DNA from: Flemingiibacterium sp045587285
Lineage (GTDB): Bacteria > Bacillota > Clostridia > Oscillospirales > CAG-272
DNA: 14,574 bases
Reading direction: 5' to 3'
Assembly (NCBI GenBank): GCA_045587285.1
Contig: JAZNBZ010000087.1
Coordinates: forward strand, 1 to 14,574
Under the pieces are notes generated by a model. That model saw only the letters and a list, made by a program, of their open reading frames with translations. It ran no database searches and had not been told where the DNA came from. The translations under genes and the position numbers were made by a program. Of the stretch, positions 6,538 through 14,560 are shown one piece after another. Position 1 is the stretch's first letter, and every line of letters starts with the position of its first letter.

Positions 6538-7973
6538 AAATAGTCTTTGCGGCAAGCGAAGCCGCACCGTTTATAAAAACGGGAGGTCTTGGCGACGTTG
6601 CAGGAGCACTTCCCGCCGCGCTGTCCGAATACAAGGGCAACGAAATACTGCTTTTCGTGCCGTATTACGCGAGTGTTAAAAAGAACGCGGCACTGAATAC
6701 AGAGCTTGTTGCGGAGCTTGAAACCGATCTTTCGTGGCGAAAGTCATACGTCGGTCTTTGGCGCCTTAAAAGCAAAAAGCGCAAGCTTCAGGTGTACTTT
6801 ATCGACAACGAATACTACTTTTGCAGAGATAAGGTGTACGGCGAGTTTGACGACGGCGAGCGATTTGCATTTTTCTCTAAGGCTATTTTGGAGTCACTCG
6901 TTTATTTAAAGCAAACGCCCGATATAATTCATTGCAACGATTGGCAGACCGCGCTTATTCCGGCTCTTATGCACGCCTTCTACGGCGATAAGTTTACGGA
7001 TACGAAAACGGTGTTCACTATTCACAATATCGAATATCAGGGCTGGGCGCACCCGTACTTCCTCGGCGACGTGCTCGGGCTCGGCGGACACTACGAGGGT
7101 ACGTTCACGTATAACGGCTCGATAAACTTCGTTAAGGGCGCGATCCTCACCTGTGACGCCCTTACGACCGTTTCGCGTACCTACGCCAAGGAGATATGCT
7201 ATCCGTATTTTGCGCACGGTCTTTCGCCGATAATAAAGGAGCACGCCTTTAAGCTCTCGGGAATAGTGAACGGTATTGACACCGTTTCAAACGATCCCGA
7301 AACGGACGAGAGCCTGCCGCAGAATTATACCGCGCAAACCTACAAAGAGGGAAAGGCGGCGTGCAAGGCGGCGCTGCAGCGCGAGCTTGGGCTTCCCGAA
7401 AAGCCCGATGCGCCGATGATAGGACTCGTTTCAAGGCTCGTCGGACACAAGGGACTTGACATAATCTGTGCCGCACTTGACAAGATGATGGACGCTGACG
7501 TTCAGTTCGTCATTGTCGGCACGGGAGATGCGGATTACGAAAATAAGCTTTCCGAAGCGGCAAAGCGTTATCACGATAAAATGTCGCTTAATCTTTGCGT
7601 TAGCAAGTCGCGCGCGTCGAAGGTCTACGCGGGGAGCGATATTTATCTTATGCCCTCAAAGAGCGAGCCGTGCGGACTTTCCCAGCTTCTCGCGATGCAC
7701 TACGGAACCGTTCCCGTCGTTCACGAAACGGGAGGACTCAAGGATACGGTCGTTCCGTTTAATTCCGAAACGGGAGAGGGGCTCGGCTTTACCTTCCAAA
7801 GCTTTAACGCGGAGGATATGCTCGACGCGGTAGGACGCGCGACGAGTGTTTACAGCACCGACAAGGATGCGTGGAATAAAGCGATATACAACGGAATGAC
7901 TGCGGATTTCACTTGGAAAAATTCCGCAAACGAGTATATGGAGCTTTACGAAAAAATAAAATATAACGTTTAA
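6534..7973 (+). CDS. glgA: Glycogen synthase (ADP-glucose-dependent, GT5)
   Basis: GlgA adds glucose from ADP-glucose to the non-reducing end of an alpha-1,4-glucan. It is 479 residues, the normal size. The N-terminal Rossmann domain has the ADP-glucose loop KTGGLGDV (15-22), HCNDWQ (133-138) and FTIHNIEYQG (161-170). The C-terminal domain has SRLVGHKG (300-307) with Arg301 and Lys306, PSKSEPCGLSQL (374-385) with Glu378, and HETGGLKDTV (397-406). AAGGAG lies upstream of the ATG, and the start overlaps the glgD stop by four bases, so translation is probably coupled. No signal peptide; cytoplasmic. Confidence 0.97.
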   Translation: MKIVFAASEAAPFIKTGGLGDVAGALPAALSEYKGNEILLFVPYYASVKKNAALNTELVAELETDLSWRKSYVGLWRLKSKKRKLQVYFIDNEYYFCRDKVYGEFDDGERFAFFSKAILESLVYLKQTPDIIHCNDWQTALIPALMHAFYGDKFTDTKTVFTIHNIEYQGWAHPYFLGDVLGLGGHYEGTFTYNGSINFVKGAILTCDALTTVSRTYAKEICYPYFAHGLSPIIKEHAFKLSGIVNGIDTVSNDPETDESLPQNYTAQTYKEGKAACKAALQRELGLPEKPDAPMIGLVSRLVGHKGLDIICAALDKMMDADVQFVIVGTGDADYENKLSEAAKRYHDKMSLNLCVSKSRASKVYAGSDIYLMPSKSEPCGLSQLLAMHYGTVPVVHETGGLKDTVVPFNSETGEGLGFTFQSFNAEDMLDAVGRATSVYSTDKDAWNKAIYNGMTADFTWKNSANEYMELYEKIKYNV

Positions 7974-8000
7974 ACGTACCCCAAAGGAGAATCCGGCACA

Positions 8001-10406
8001 ATGCAAAACAGAAAAGAAGAATTACTGACTAAGCTTAACGAAACCTCGACGCGGCTTTTTTCCTGTAATATCGGTGAAGCGACCGAAAAGCAGGCGTATA
8101 AGGCCGTTTGTACTCTGCTTCGTGAGAAGCTTGCAAAAAAGAGAAAGGAGTACAAGGATTCGTATAGACCTAAGGACAGAAAAAAGGTCTACTATATGTC
8201 TATGGAATTTTTGGTCGGTACGTCTCTTCGAAACAATCTTTACAATTTAGGCATCGAGGACGATATGCGCGAGGTCCTCAAGGGCGAGGGCTTCGATATT
8301 GAAAGCCTCTACGCACTCGATCCCGACGCAGGACTCGGAAACGGCGGTCTTGGACGTCTTGCGTCCTGTTATCTCGACTGTCTCACGGGAAACGACCTTC
8401 CCGCGACGGGCTTTTCCATTCGCTACGAGTTCGGTATTTTCAAGCAGAAGATAGTTGACGGCTGGCAGATGGAGTTCCCCGATAACTGGCTTGAGCGCGG
8501 CGAGGTATGGCTTCAGCCGCGAAACGACGAGAGCTACGAGGTAAAATTCGGCGGCAAGGTCAGCGAGTGGTACGACAACGGACAGTTCAGAGTTGCGCAG
8601 ACGGACTATCAGAGCGTTACCGCCGTACCGTACGATATGTATATCTCGGGATATAACTGCAAGGCGGTAAACAAGCTCGTTTTGTGGAGCGCAAAGCTGC
8701 CGAGCTTCGATATGGGCGCGTTCTCGCGCGGCGAATACGTGCGCTCGCTTGAGAAGAACACTATGGCGGAGGTCATCTCGAAGGTGCTTTATCCCGCCGA
8801 CAACCATATCGAGGGTAAGAGACTGCGTCTCAAGCAGCAGTATCTGCTCGTTTGCGCGTCGCTTCAGAGCATACTCGCCGAGCATCTGCGCCATCACGCA
8901 TCGCTTGACGACCTTGCGGACTTCGTTGCTATCCACATAAACGATACTCACCCTGCGCTTTGCGTTCCCGAGCTTATGCGACTCTTGATGGACGAACACG
9001 GCTACGGCTGGGATGCGGCGTGGGAAATAGCCGAAAAAACGCTCTCCTACACCAACCACACGGTTATGAGCGAGGCGCTTGAGCGCTGGAGCACGTGGCT
9101 GTTTGAGGAGCAGCTCCCGAGAGTTTATTCGATAGTCAAGGAAATAGACCGCCGCTTCAGAGAAAAGCTTAACGCGTTCTATCCCGGCGACTTCGGCAAG
9201 ATCGAATATATGGCTGTCATCGGCGACGGCGAGGTGCGTATGGCGAACCTCTGCCTTGCCTGCTGTCATATGGTAAACGGCGTGTCGAAGCTTCACACGG
9301 AAATTTTGAAGGACAGCATTTTCAGCGACTATTACCGTATGACGCCCGAGCGCTTTATAAACGTTACGAACGGCATCGCGTACCGCCGCTGGCTGTGTCA
9401 GTCGAACCCCGAGCTTACCTCGTATCTTAAAGAGATCATCGGTGACGGCTTCTTAAAGGACGCATCTGCCCTCGAGGAGCTTCTTAAATACAAGGGCGAC
9501 AAGACCGTGCTCGGACAGCTTTCGCGCATCAAGCTCAACAACAAGCGAAGGCTTGCCGCGTATATCGCGGAAAAGAACGGCGTGAACGTCGATCCTGCGT
9601 CACTCTTTGACGTTCAGATAAAGCGCCTTCACGAATACAAGCGCCAGCTTCTCAACGTACTTCAGATACTTTATATGTATAACCGCATCAAGGCTCACCC
9701 GAACGAGGAGTTTGCGCCGCGTACGTTTATCTTCGCGGCGAAGGCGTCGGCAGGCTATGATATGGCAAAGCAGATAATCAGCCTTATCTGTGCGGTGGCT
9801 GACCTTCTTAATTCCGATCCCGTTACGCGTGACAAGCTGAAGGTCGTGTTCATCGAGGACTACCGCGTATCTCTCGCGGAAATTATAGTTCCCGCGGCGG
9901 AAATTTCCGAGCAGATCTCGATTGCGGGCAAGGAAGCGTCGGGCACAGGCAATATGAAGCTGATGATAAACGGCGCTGTTACGCTCGGTACGATGGACGG
10001 CGCTAACGTTGAGATATTCGAGCAGGTTGGCGGCGAGAATATGTTCCTTTTCGGTATGAACGTAGACGAGGTCAACGAGCTGTGGGCGAAGGGCTACGAT
10101 CCGAATGCATTCCTTCGCGAAAACAAGGAGCTTGCCGAGGTTATCGGTATGCTTACCTCGGGTGTGCTCGGTGCACGCTTCGACGCCATAGCAGAGTCGC
10201 TTACCACAAGCCGCTACGGCGTTGCCGACAGATATATGGCGATAGCCGATTTCGCCGACTACGCGAGAGCGCAGAGGGACGTCGGCACGACGTATCTTGA
10301 CAAGTATAAGTTTATGGAGATGTCGCTCGTTAATATCGCGAAGGCAGGCATTTTCTCGGCAGACCGTTCGGTTATGGAATACGCTAATAACATCTGGAAA
10401 ATGTAA
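8001..10406 (+). CDS. glgP: Glycogen/alpha-glucan phosphorylase (GT35)
   Basis: GlgP cleaves terminal alpha-1,4 bonds of glycogen with phosphate, releasing glucose-1-phosphate; it needs pyridoxal phosphate. It is 801 residues and complete. Landmarks are YYMSMEFLVGTSLRNNL (64-80), DAGLGNGGLGRLASC (109-123), HINDTHPAL (312-320), NVTNGIAYRRWL (454-465), FDVQIKRLHEYKRQLLN (536-552), and the cofactor site EASGTGNMKLMINGAV (645-660) with Lys653 expected to form the Schiff base. It starts 27 bases after glgA with AAAGGAGA upstream at a slightly long spacing. Placing the phosphorylase with the synthesis genes means build-up and breakdown enzymes are made from one transcript, so flux must be set largely by allosteric control. 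It could also act on maltodextrins. Confidence 0.97.
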   Translation: MQNRKEELLTKLNETSTRLFSCNIGEATEKQAYKAVCTLLREKLAKKRKEYKDSYRPKDRKKVYYMSMEFLVGTSLRNNLYNLGIEDDMREVLKGEGFDIESLYALDPDAGLGNGGLGRLASCYLDCLTGNDLPATGFSIRYEFGIFKQKIVDGWQMEFPDNWLERGEVWLQPRNDESYEVKFGGKVSEWYDNGQFRVAQTDYQSVTAVPYDMYISGYNCKAVNKLVLWSAKLPSFDMGAFSRGEYVRSLEKNTMAEVISKVLYPADNHIEGKRLRLKQQYLLVCASLQSILAEHLRHHASLDDLADFVAIHINDTHPALCVPELMRLLMDEHGYGWDAAWEIAEKTLSYTNHTVMSEALERWSTWLFEEQLPRVYSIVKEIDRRFREKLNAFYPGDFGKIEYMAVIGDGEVRMANLCLACCHMVNGVSKLHTEILKDSIFSDYYRMTPERFINVTNGIAYRRWLCQSNPELTSYLKEIIGDGFLKDASALEELLKYKGDKTVLGQLSRIKLNNKRRLAAYIAEKNGVNVDPASLFDVQIKRLHEYKRQLLNVLQILYMYNRIKAHPNEEFAPRTFIFAAKASAGYDMAKQIISLICAVADLLNSDPVTRDKLKVVFIEDYRVSLAEIIVPAAEISEQISIAGKEASGTGNMKLMINGAVTLGTMDGANVEIFEQVGGENMFLFGMNVDEVNELWAKGYDPNAFLRENKELAEVIGMLTSGVLGARFDAIAESLTTSRYGVADRYMAIADFADYARAQRDVGTTYLDKYKFMEMSLVNIAKAGIFSADRSVMEYANNIWKM

Positions 10407-10408
10407 AA

Positions 10409-12262
10409 ATGAGAATCTTATATAACAGCAAGGATATAAGCTTTAAATCGCCCTTCGGTACACTCACCGAAGGGCAAAGCTGCAGGATCTCGGTGCACGT
10501 TCCGAAGTCCTGCAAAACGGTCAGGGTAAAGCTCGTATTTTTATATGAAAACAGCGAGCCGTGTACGTCGTTTGATATGCAAAAAACGGGTGATACGGCA
10601 GACTATGAGATATACTCCTGCAGCTTTTCACTCGAGCGTGCGGCGCTTTACTTCTACCATTTCCGCATTACTACGGAAAACGAGGAGTTTTCGCTCTTTC
10701 GCGAGGGATATGACCGGACGAATATGGAGGCAGGCGAGCTGTGGCAGCTATCGTGTATTCCTGCGGATTTTCACGTTTCTGACGAGTATTTCGGCGCGGT
10801 GATGTATCAAATTTTCCCCGACCGATTTAATGCGGTCGGCGAATGTGATACGGAGGGTAAGCTTCGCCCGTTTTGGCTGCATACAGACAAAAACGAAGTG
10901 CCAAGCTACCTTCCAAACGAGCGCGGCGAGGTTGAAAACTGCGACTTCTACGGCGGCAACCTTCGCGGAATCTCTGATAAGCTCGACTATTTAAAGGAGC
11001 TTGGCGTTGGCGTAATATACCTTAATCCTATCTTCAAGGCTTGGTCAAACCACAGATACGATACCGCAGATTACCGTGTTATAGACGAGATGCTTGGCAC
11101 GGAGGAGGATTTCCGCGAGCTTTGCGAGCGTGCGCACGAGCGCGGTATCCGCGTGATACTCGACGGCGTTTTCTCGCACACGGGAAGCAACAGCCGATAT
11201 TTTGACAAGCTCGGCGTTTTCGGCGGCGGCGCGTATCACTGTCCCGACTCGCCATATCGCTCGTGGTACGATTTCGAAAAATATCCCGAGGTTTACACCT
11301 CGTGGTGGGGAATAGAAACGCTCCCGTGCGTTAAGGAAATGGACGAGGGCTTCAAATCGTTCATTATTGACGCGCCAGACAGCGTGCTCGAGCATTGGAT
11401 AAATGCGGGGGCGGACGGCTTTCGCCTCGACGTTGCAGACGAGCTTCCCGATGAGTTTATCGCCGCATTCAGAGCACGCCTCAAGGCTGTCAAGCCCGAC
11501 TCGCTTCTTGTTGGCGAGGTTTGGGAGGACGCGTCGAACAAAATAAGCTACGGCAAGCGCCGCGAGTATTTTACGGGCGGCGAGCTTGACAGCGTTATGA
11601 ATTATCCCTTTAGAAATGCGATAATTGATTTCGTTACGGGCAACGACGACGGCGAGTTTTTCTCGCAGATAGTAATGACTATTGCGGAGAACTACCCGAG
11701 AGAGGTTCTCCTCACGCTTATGAACAGCCTTTCAACGCACGATACCGAGCGCATACTCTCGTGTCTGTCGCCCGAAATGCCGCCGTACGAAAAACACGAG
11801 CGCGCAGGATACACGATGCCCGAAAATGCACGAGCAGAGGCAATCTCACGCCTTTTTGCGGCGGCCTTTTTGCAGTTCGTTCTGCCCGGTATGCCGTGCA
11901 TATACTACGGCGACGAAATTGGTATGGAGGGGCTTGGCGACCCGTTCTGCCGCGCGTATTTTAAGTGGGAGCGCGTGGACGGTAATGCGCTGCGCGAGTT
12001 TTTCGTACGTATTGCCGGTATTCGCACGTCGAGCGACACTTTCAAATACGGCGACGTTTTCGTGTCGGGCGGCAACGGCCGCGTGACGGTTGAGCGCGTA
12101 TACAAGGGGGATGTGTACCGTGCGCACGTGAACGTCGGCGCAGAGGTGCGTGTCCCGATACACGGCGAGGTCGTTTTCAGCCGTGGCACGCGTGTTGATG
12201 GCTCGGAGACGATTTTGGAGCGCTACGGCTTTGTGCTGGAGCACTTTACAATGGGGGAATAA
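10409..12262 (+). CDS. GH13 alpha-glucan hydrolase (neopullulanase / alpha-amylase-like, cytoplasmic)
   Basis: A 617-residue family 13 glycoside hydrolase. Residues 1 to about 120 form a beta-rich N-terminal domain like those of neopullulanase and cyclomaltodextrinase enzymes. The TIM barrel starts at MYQIFPDRF (132-140). Conserved regions are DGVFSHTG (252-259, region I), GFRLDVADE (337-345) with nucleophile Asp341, VGEVWE (368-373) with acid/base Glu370, and LSTHDTER (441-448) with Asp445. The C-terminal beta domain runs from about 525. There is no signal peptide, so it acts inside the cell. It sits two bases after glgP with only a weak GGAAAA ribosome binding site, suggesting translation coupled to glgP, and one base before glgB. 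It probably trims or debranches phosphorylase limit dextrin, in the place where other operons carry GlgX. Whether it cuts alpha-1,4 or alpha-1,6 bonds cannot be told from the sequence. Confidence 0.9.
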   Translation: MRILYNSKDISFKSPFGTLTEGQSCRISVHVPKSCKTVRVKLVFLYENSEPCTSFDMQKTGDTADYEIYSCSFSLERAALYFYHFRITTENEEFSLFREGYDRTNMEAGELWQLSCIPADFHVSDEYFGAVMYQIFPDRFNAVGECDTEGKLRPFWLHTDKNEVPSYLPNERGEVENCDFYGGNLRGISDKLDYLKELGVGVIYLNPIFKAWSNHRYDTADYRVIDEMLGTEEDFRELCERAHERGIRVILDGVFSHTGSNSRYFDKLGVFGGGAYHCPDSPYRSWYDFEKYPEVYTSWWGIETLPCVKEMDEGFKSFIIDAPDSVLEHWINAGADGFRLDVADELPDEFIAAFRARLKAVKPDSLLVGEVWEDASNKISYGKRREYFTGGELDSVMNYPFRNAIIDFVTGNDDGEFFSQIVMTIAENYPREVLLTLMNSLSTHDTERILSCLSPEMPPYEKHERAGYTMPENARAEAISRLFAAAFLQFVLPGMPCIYYGDEIGMEGLGDPFCRAYFKWERVDGNALREFFVRIAGIRTSSDTFKYGDVFVSGGNGRVTVERVYKGDVYRAHVNVGAEVRVPIHGEVVFSRGTRVDGSETILERYGFVLEHFTMGE

Positions 12263-12263
12263 T

Positions 12264-14267
12264 ATGCCGCAAAAAACGCAAAAGCGAATACTCAAAATAG
12301 ATCCGTATCTTCTTCCTTACGAGGACGATATAAATTTGCGCGCGTGGCTTTTCAAGGAAAAAAAGCGTGAGCTGCTTGCGCGCGGAGAGCGCCTTTCCGA
12401 TTTTGCGAACGGACACAATTTTTTCGGCTTTCACCGCACCGCAGACGGTTGGGTGTACCGCGAATGGGCGCCTGCCGCCGATAAGCTCTATCTGACGGGC
12501 GATTTTTGCGGCTGGGATATTTACGCCTGCCCGATGCAGAAGAAGGAGCACGGCGTTTTCGAGGTGCGCCTTGACGGCAAGGACGCGCTGTCCTACGGTC
12601 AAAAGGTGCAGACGGTAGTCGTTCACGAGGGCAGGGTAATGCGCCGTGTACCGCTTTATGCAACGCGCGTGGTGCAGGATAGTCAAACGCTCCTGTGGTG
12701 CGCCGAGCTTGAGGATACGATGGGCGAATACCCTTGGACGGACGCGGATTTCACACCGCCCGAGACTCCGATTATTTACGAGGCTCATATCGGTATGGCA
12801 AGCGAGGAGGGACGAGTTTCTACCTACCGCGAATTTGCCGAAAATATCCTGCCGCGAATAAAGGCTGGCGGCTACAATACGCTTCAGCTTATGGCGATAA
12901 TGGAGCACCCGTATTACGGCTCGTTCGGCTATCAGGTGTCGAGCTTTTTTGCCGCGTCGTCGCGATACGGTACGTCGTATGACTTGAAAGCGCTTATCAA
13001 CGAGGCGCACGAGATGGGAATAGCGGTACTGCTTGACGTGGTCCATTCCCACGCGGTCAAAAACACCGCCGAGGGCATAAACGAGTTCGACGGCACGGAG
13101 TACCAATTCTTCCACGAGGGCGAGCGCGGACACCATATCGCGTGGGACACGAAGCTCTTTAACTACGGCAAAAACGAGGTCATACACTTTCTTTTGTCGA
13201 ATCTCAAATATTGGCTTGAGGTATTCCATTTCGACGGATTCCGCTTCGACGGCGTGACCTCGATGCTCTATCACAGTCACGGACTCGGCGAGGCTTTCAC
13301 CGATTACAGCAAGTATTTCAGCGAAAACACCGATACCGAGGCGGTAACGTATTTGCAGCTCGCAAACGAGCTTGTGCACGAGGTGAAATCCGAGGCGATC
13401 ACAGTCGCGGAGGATATGTCGGGAATGCCGGGAATGTGTTTGCCGATAGCGTGGGGCGGTATCGGCTTTGACTATCGGCTTTCTATGGGCGTGCCCGATA
13501 TGTGGATAAAAACTATCAAGGAAAAGCCGGACGAGGCGTGGGATATGTGGGAGCTGTGGCACGAGCTGACACAGCGCAGACCTATGGAAAAAAATATCGG
13601 CTACGCCGAGTCGCACGATCAGGCGCTTGTCGGTGACAAGACGATAATGTTCCGCCTTTGCGATGCAGAGATGTATACGCATATGAGCAAGGCGACGCCG
13701 AGCATTATAATCGACCGCGGCGTTGCGCTTCACAAGATGATACGCCTTATCAGCGCCACGCTTGCAGGCGAGGGCTATCTCAATTTTATGGGCAATGAGT
13801 TTGGGCATCCCGAGTGGATAGATTTCCCGCGCGAGGGTAACGGCTGGAGCTATCATTATTGCCGCAGGCAGTGGAGCCTTGCGGATAGAGAGGATCTTCG
13901 TTACGCCGAGCTTTTACGCTTTGACAAAGCGATGACGGCGCTTCTTTTGGACGAGGAGCTGTTTGCAAAAAAGACGGTTGGCAAGTGGGTGAGTAACGAG
14001 GACAAGGTAATCGTATACGCAAAGGGCGAGCTTGTTTTCGCGTTCAATTTCCACCCCACGAAATCCTACGAGGGATATTTCGTTCCCGTGGAGCGCCCGG
14101 GAAAATACGAGGTCATACTGAACTCCGACGACACCGCATTCGGCGGCTTCGGACGCGCGACGGGCGATTTTATCCACAAGTCGCAAAAAAACGCGGACGG
14201 ACAAAAGGGAATAGCGTGTTATCTTCCGACGAGGACGGCGCTTGTGTTTAAAAAGAAGAAGCAGTGA
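12264..14267 (+). CDS. glgB: 1,4-alpha-glucan branching enzyme, eukaryote-like type (GH13_8)
   Basis: The branching enzyme cuts an alpha-1,4 chain and reattaches it through an alpha-1,6 bond. It is 667 residues. A CBM48-like N-terminal domain (FGFHRTADGWVYREWAPAA, 54-72) precedes the barrel. Catalytic regions are DVVHSH (258-263), GFRFDGVTSM (325-334) with nucleophile Asp329, VAEDMSGMPGMC (381-392) with acid/base Glu383, and ESHDQALVGDK (449-459) with Asp452. Motifs such as LQLMAIMEHPYYGSFGYQVS and AASSRYGT (230-237) match plant and animal branching enzymes far better than the GlgB of E. coli. The start is ATG 12264, with GGGGGA at 12253-12258. A longer frame from 12150 would overlap the upstream gene and add low-complexity Arg/Ser sequence. 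It ends in a lysine-rich tail (KKKKQ) whose stop codon lies within the operon terminator. Confidence 0.96.
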   Translation: MPQKTQKRILKIDPYLLPYEDDINLRAWLFKEKKRELLARGERLSDFANGHNFFGFHRTADGWVYREWAPAADKLYLTGDFCGWDIYACPMQKKEHGVFEVRLDGKDALSYGQKVQTVVVHEGRVMRRVPLYATRVVQDSQTLLWCAELEDTMGEYPWTDADFTPPETPIIYEAHIGMASEEGRVSTYREFAENILPRIKAGGYNTLQLMAIMEHPYYGSFGYQVSSFFAASSRYGTSYDLKALINEAHEMGIAVLLDVVHSHAVKNTAEGINEFDGTEYQFFHEGERGHHIAWDTKLFNYGKNEVIHFLLSNLKYWLEVFHFDGFRFDGVTSMLYHSHGLGEAFTDYSKYFSENTDTEAVTYLQLANELVHEVKSEAITVAEDMSGMPGMCLPIAWGGIGFDYRLSMGVPDMWIKTIKEKPDEAWDMWELWHELTQRRPMEKNIGYAESHDQALVGDKTIMFRLCDAEMYTHMSKATPSIIIDRGVALHKMIRLISATLAGEGYLNFMGNEFGHPEWIDFPREGNGWSYHYCRRQWSLADREDLRYAELLRFDKAMTALLLDEELFAKKTVGKWVSNEDKVIVYAKGELVFAFNFHPTKSYEGYFVPVERPGKYEVILNSDDTAFGGFGRATGDFIHKSQKNADGQKGIACYLPTRTALVFKKKKQ

Positions 14268-14292
14268 AAGCGTTACGCTTTCACTGCTTTTT
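14259..14292 (+). terminator. Intrinsic terminator of the glycogen operon
   Basis: A 14-bp perfect stem (14259-14272 with 14276-14289) has a TTA loop, followed by T residues to 14292. The stem includes the last codons and the stop codon of glgB. Confidence 0.93.
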
Positions 14293-14328
14293 GGTGTAAG
14301 GGCTTCATATAAAGATATTTTTCGTTTT

Positions 14329-14347
14329 TGGTGATCGGATTTGAACC
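14329..14347 (-). other. tRNA 3'-end-like fragment (degenerate)
   Basis: On the minus strand this reads GGTTCAAATCCGATCACCA, which looks like a T-loop (TTCAAAT) followed directly by an acceptor end with CCA. The T-stem 3' strand is missing, so it cannot be a functional tRNA. No tRNA body is seen further along (the 14293-14328 side is AT-rich and contains only the operon terminator tail). It may be a relic of a tRNA or of an integration site; chance resemblance is possible. Confidence 0.3.
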
Positions 14348-14360
14348 TCTACAATTATAA

Positions 14361-14525
14361 GTGAAATCGTGGCAATGCCACGGTGAAATCCTCACTTCGT
14401 TCGGATGAAATCTTCGGCGCTGCGCCTCAGATGAAATTAAATCCGCCTCTCCTATCCCGCGAAGCAGGATTTCATCGCGAAGCGATTTCATCCACCGAAG
14501 GTGGATTTATTCCGCCATCGGCGGA
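14361..14525. repeat. Array of about seven small hairpins with a GATGAAAT linker, inverted halfway
   Basis: Stems: 14368-14373/14377-14382; 14387-14391 region with GGAT at 14402-14406 (imperfect); GGCG 14415-14418 with CGCC 14422-14426; 14454-14460/14464-14470; 14474-14478/14482-14486; 14490-14496/14500-14506; 14511-14516/14520-14525. The stems differ in sequence but keep pairing. The left three are joined by GTGAAAT or GATGAAAT; the right ones by the reverse complement ATTTCATC or ATTTAT. Loops in the right half are GAA, and the left half has TTC in one unit, in line with an orientation switch near 14441-14453. There is no coding potential. Confidence 0.8.
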
Positions 14526-14533
14526 TTTAGTTG

Positions 14534-14560
14534 AAAAAGCACGCTTTCGCGTGCTTTTTT
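14534..14560 (-). terminator. Intrinsic terminator downstream of the minus-strand tRNA
   Basis: GCACGC (14539-14544) and GCGTGC (14549-14554) pair around a 4-base loop, extended by A/T runs on both sides. On the minus strand it directly follows the tRNA CCA end and finishes in TTTTTC. Confidence 0.8.

Noticed and set aside
8247..9296. 349-codon open frame antisense to glgP
   Set aside because: Shadow of glgP: no ribosome binding site, no recognisable domain, and skewed composition.
12150..12263. In-frame N-terminal extension of glgB by 38 codons
   Set aside because: It overlaps the upstream GH13 gene, lacks a ribosome binding site and reads as Arg/Ser-rich sequence with no homology; ATG 12264 has GGGGGA at proper spacing.
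12246..13856. 536-codon open frame antisense to glgB
   Set aside because: It lies entirely opposite a gene with all catalytic motifs intact; its translation is rich in Arg, His and Val with no domain, the usual shadow of a GC-biased codon pattern.
14273..14491. 72-codon minus-strand frame across the hairpin array
   Set aside because: It lies over palindromic repeats and a terminator, has no ribosome binding site, and its sequence is explained by the repeat structure.
14361..14525. CRISPR array
   Set aside because: Repeats are about 8 bases, the units between them are palindromic hairpins rather than unique spacers of even length, and no cas gene is nearby.
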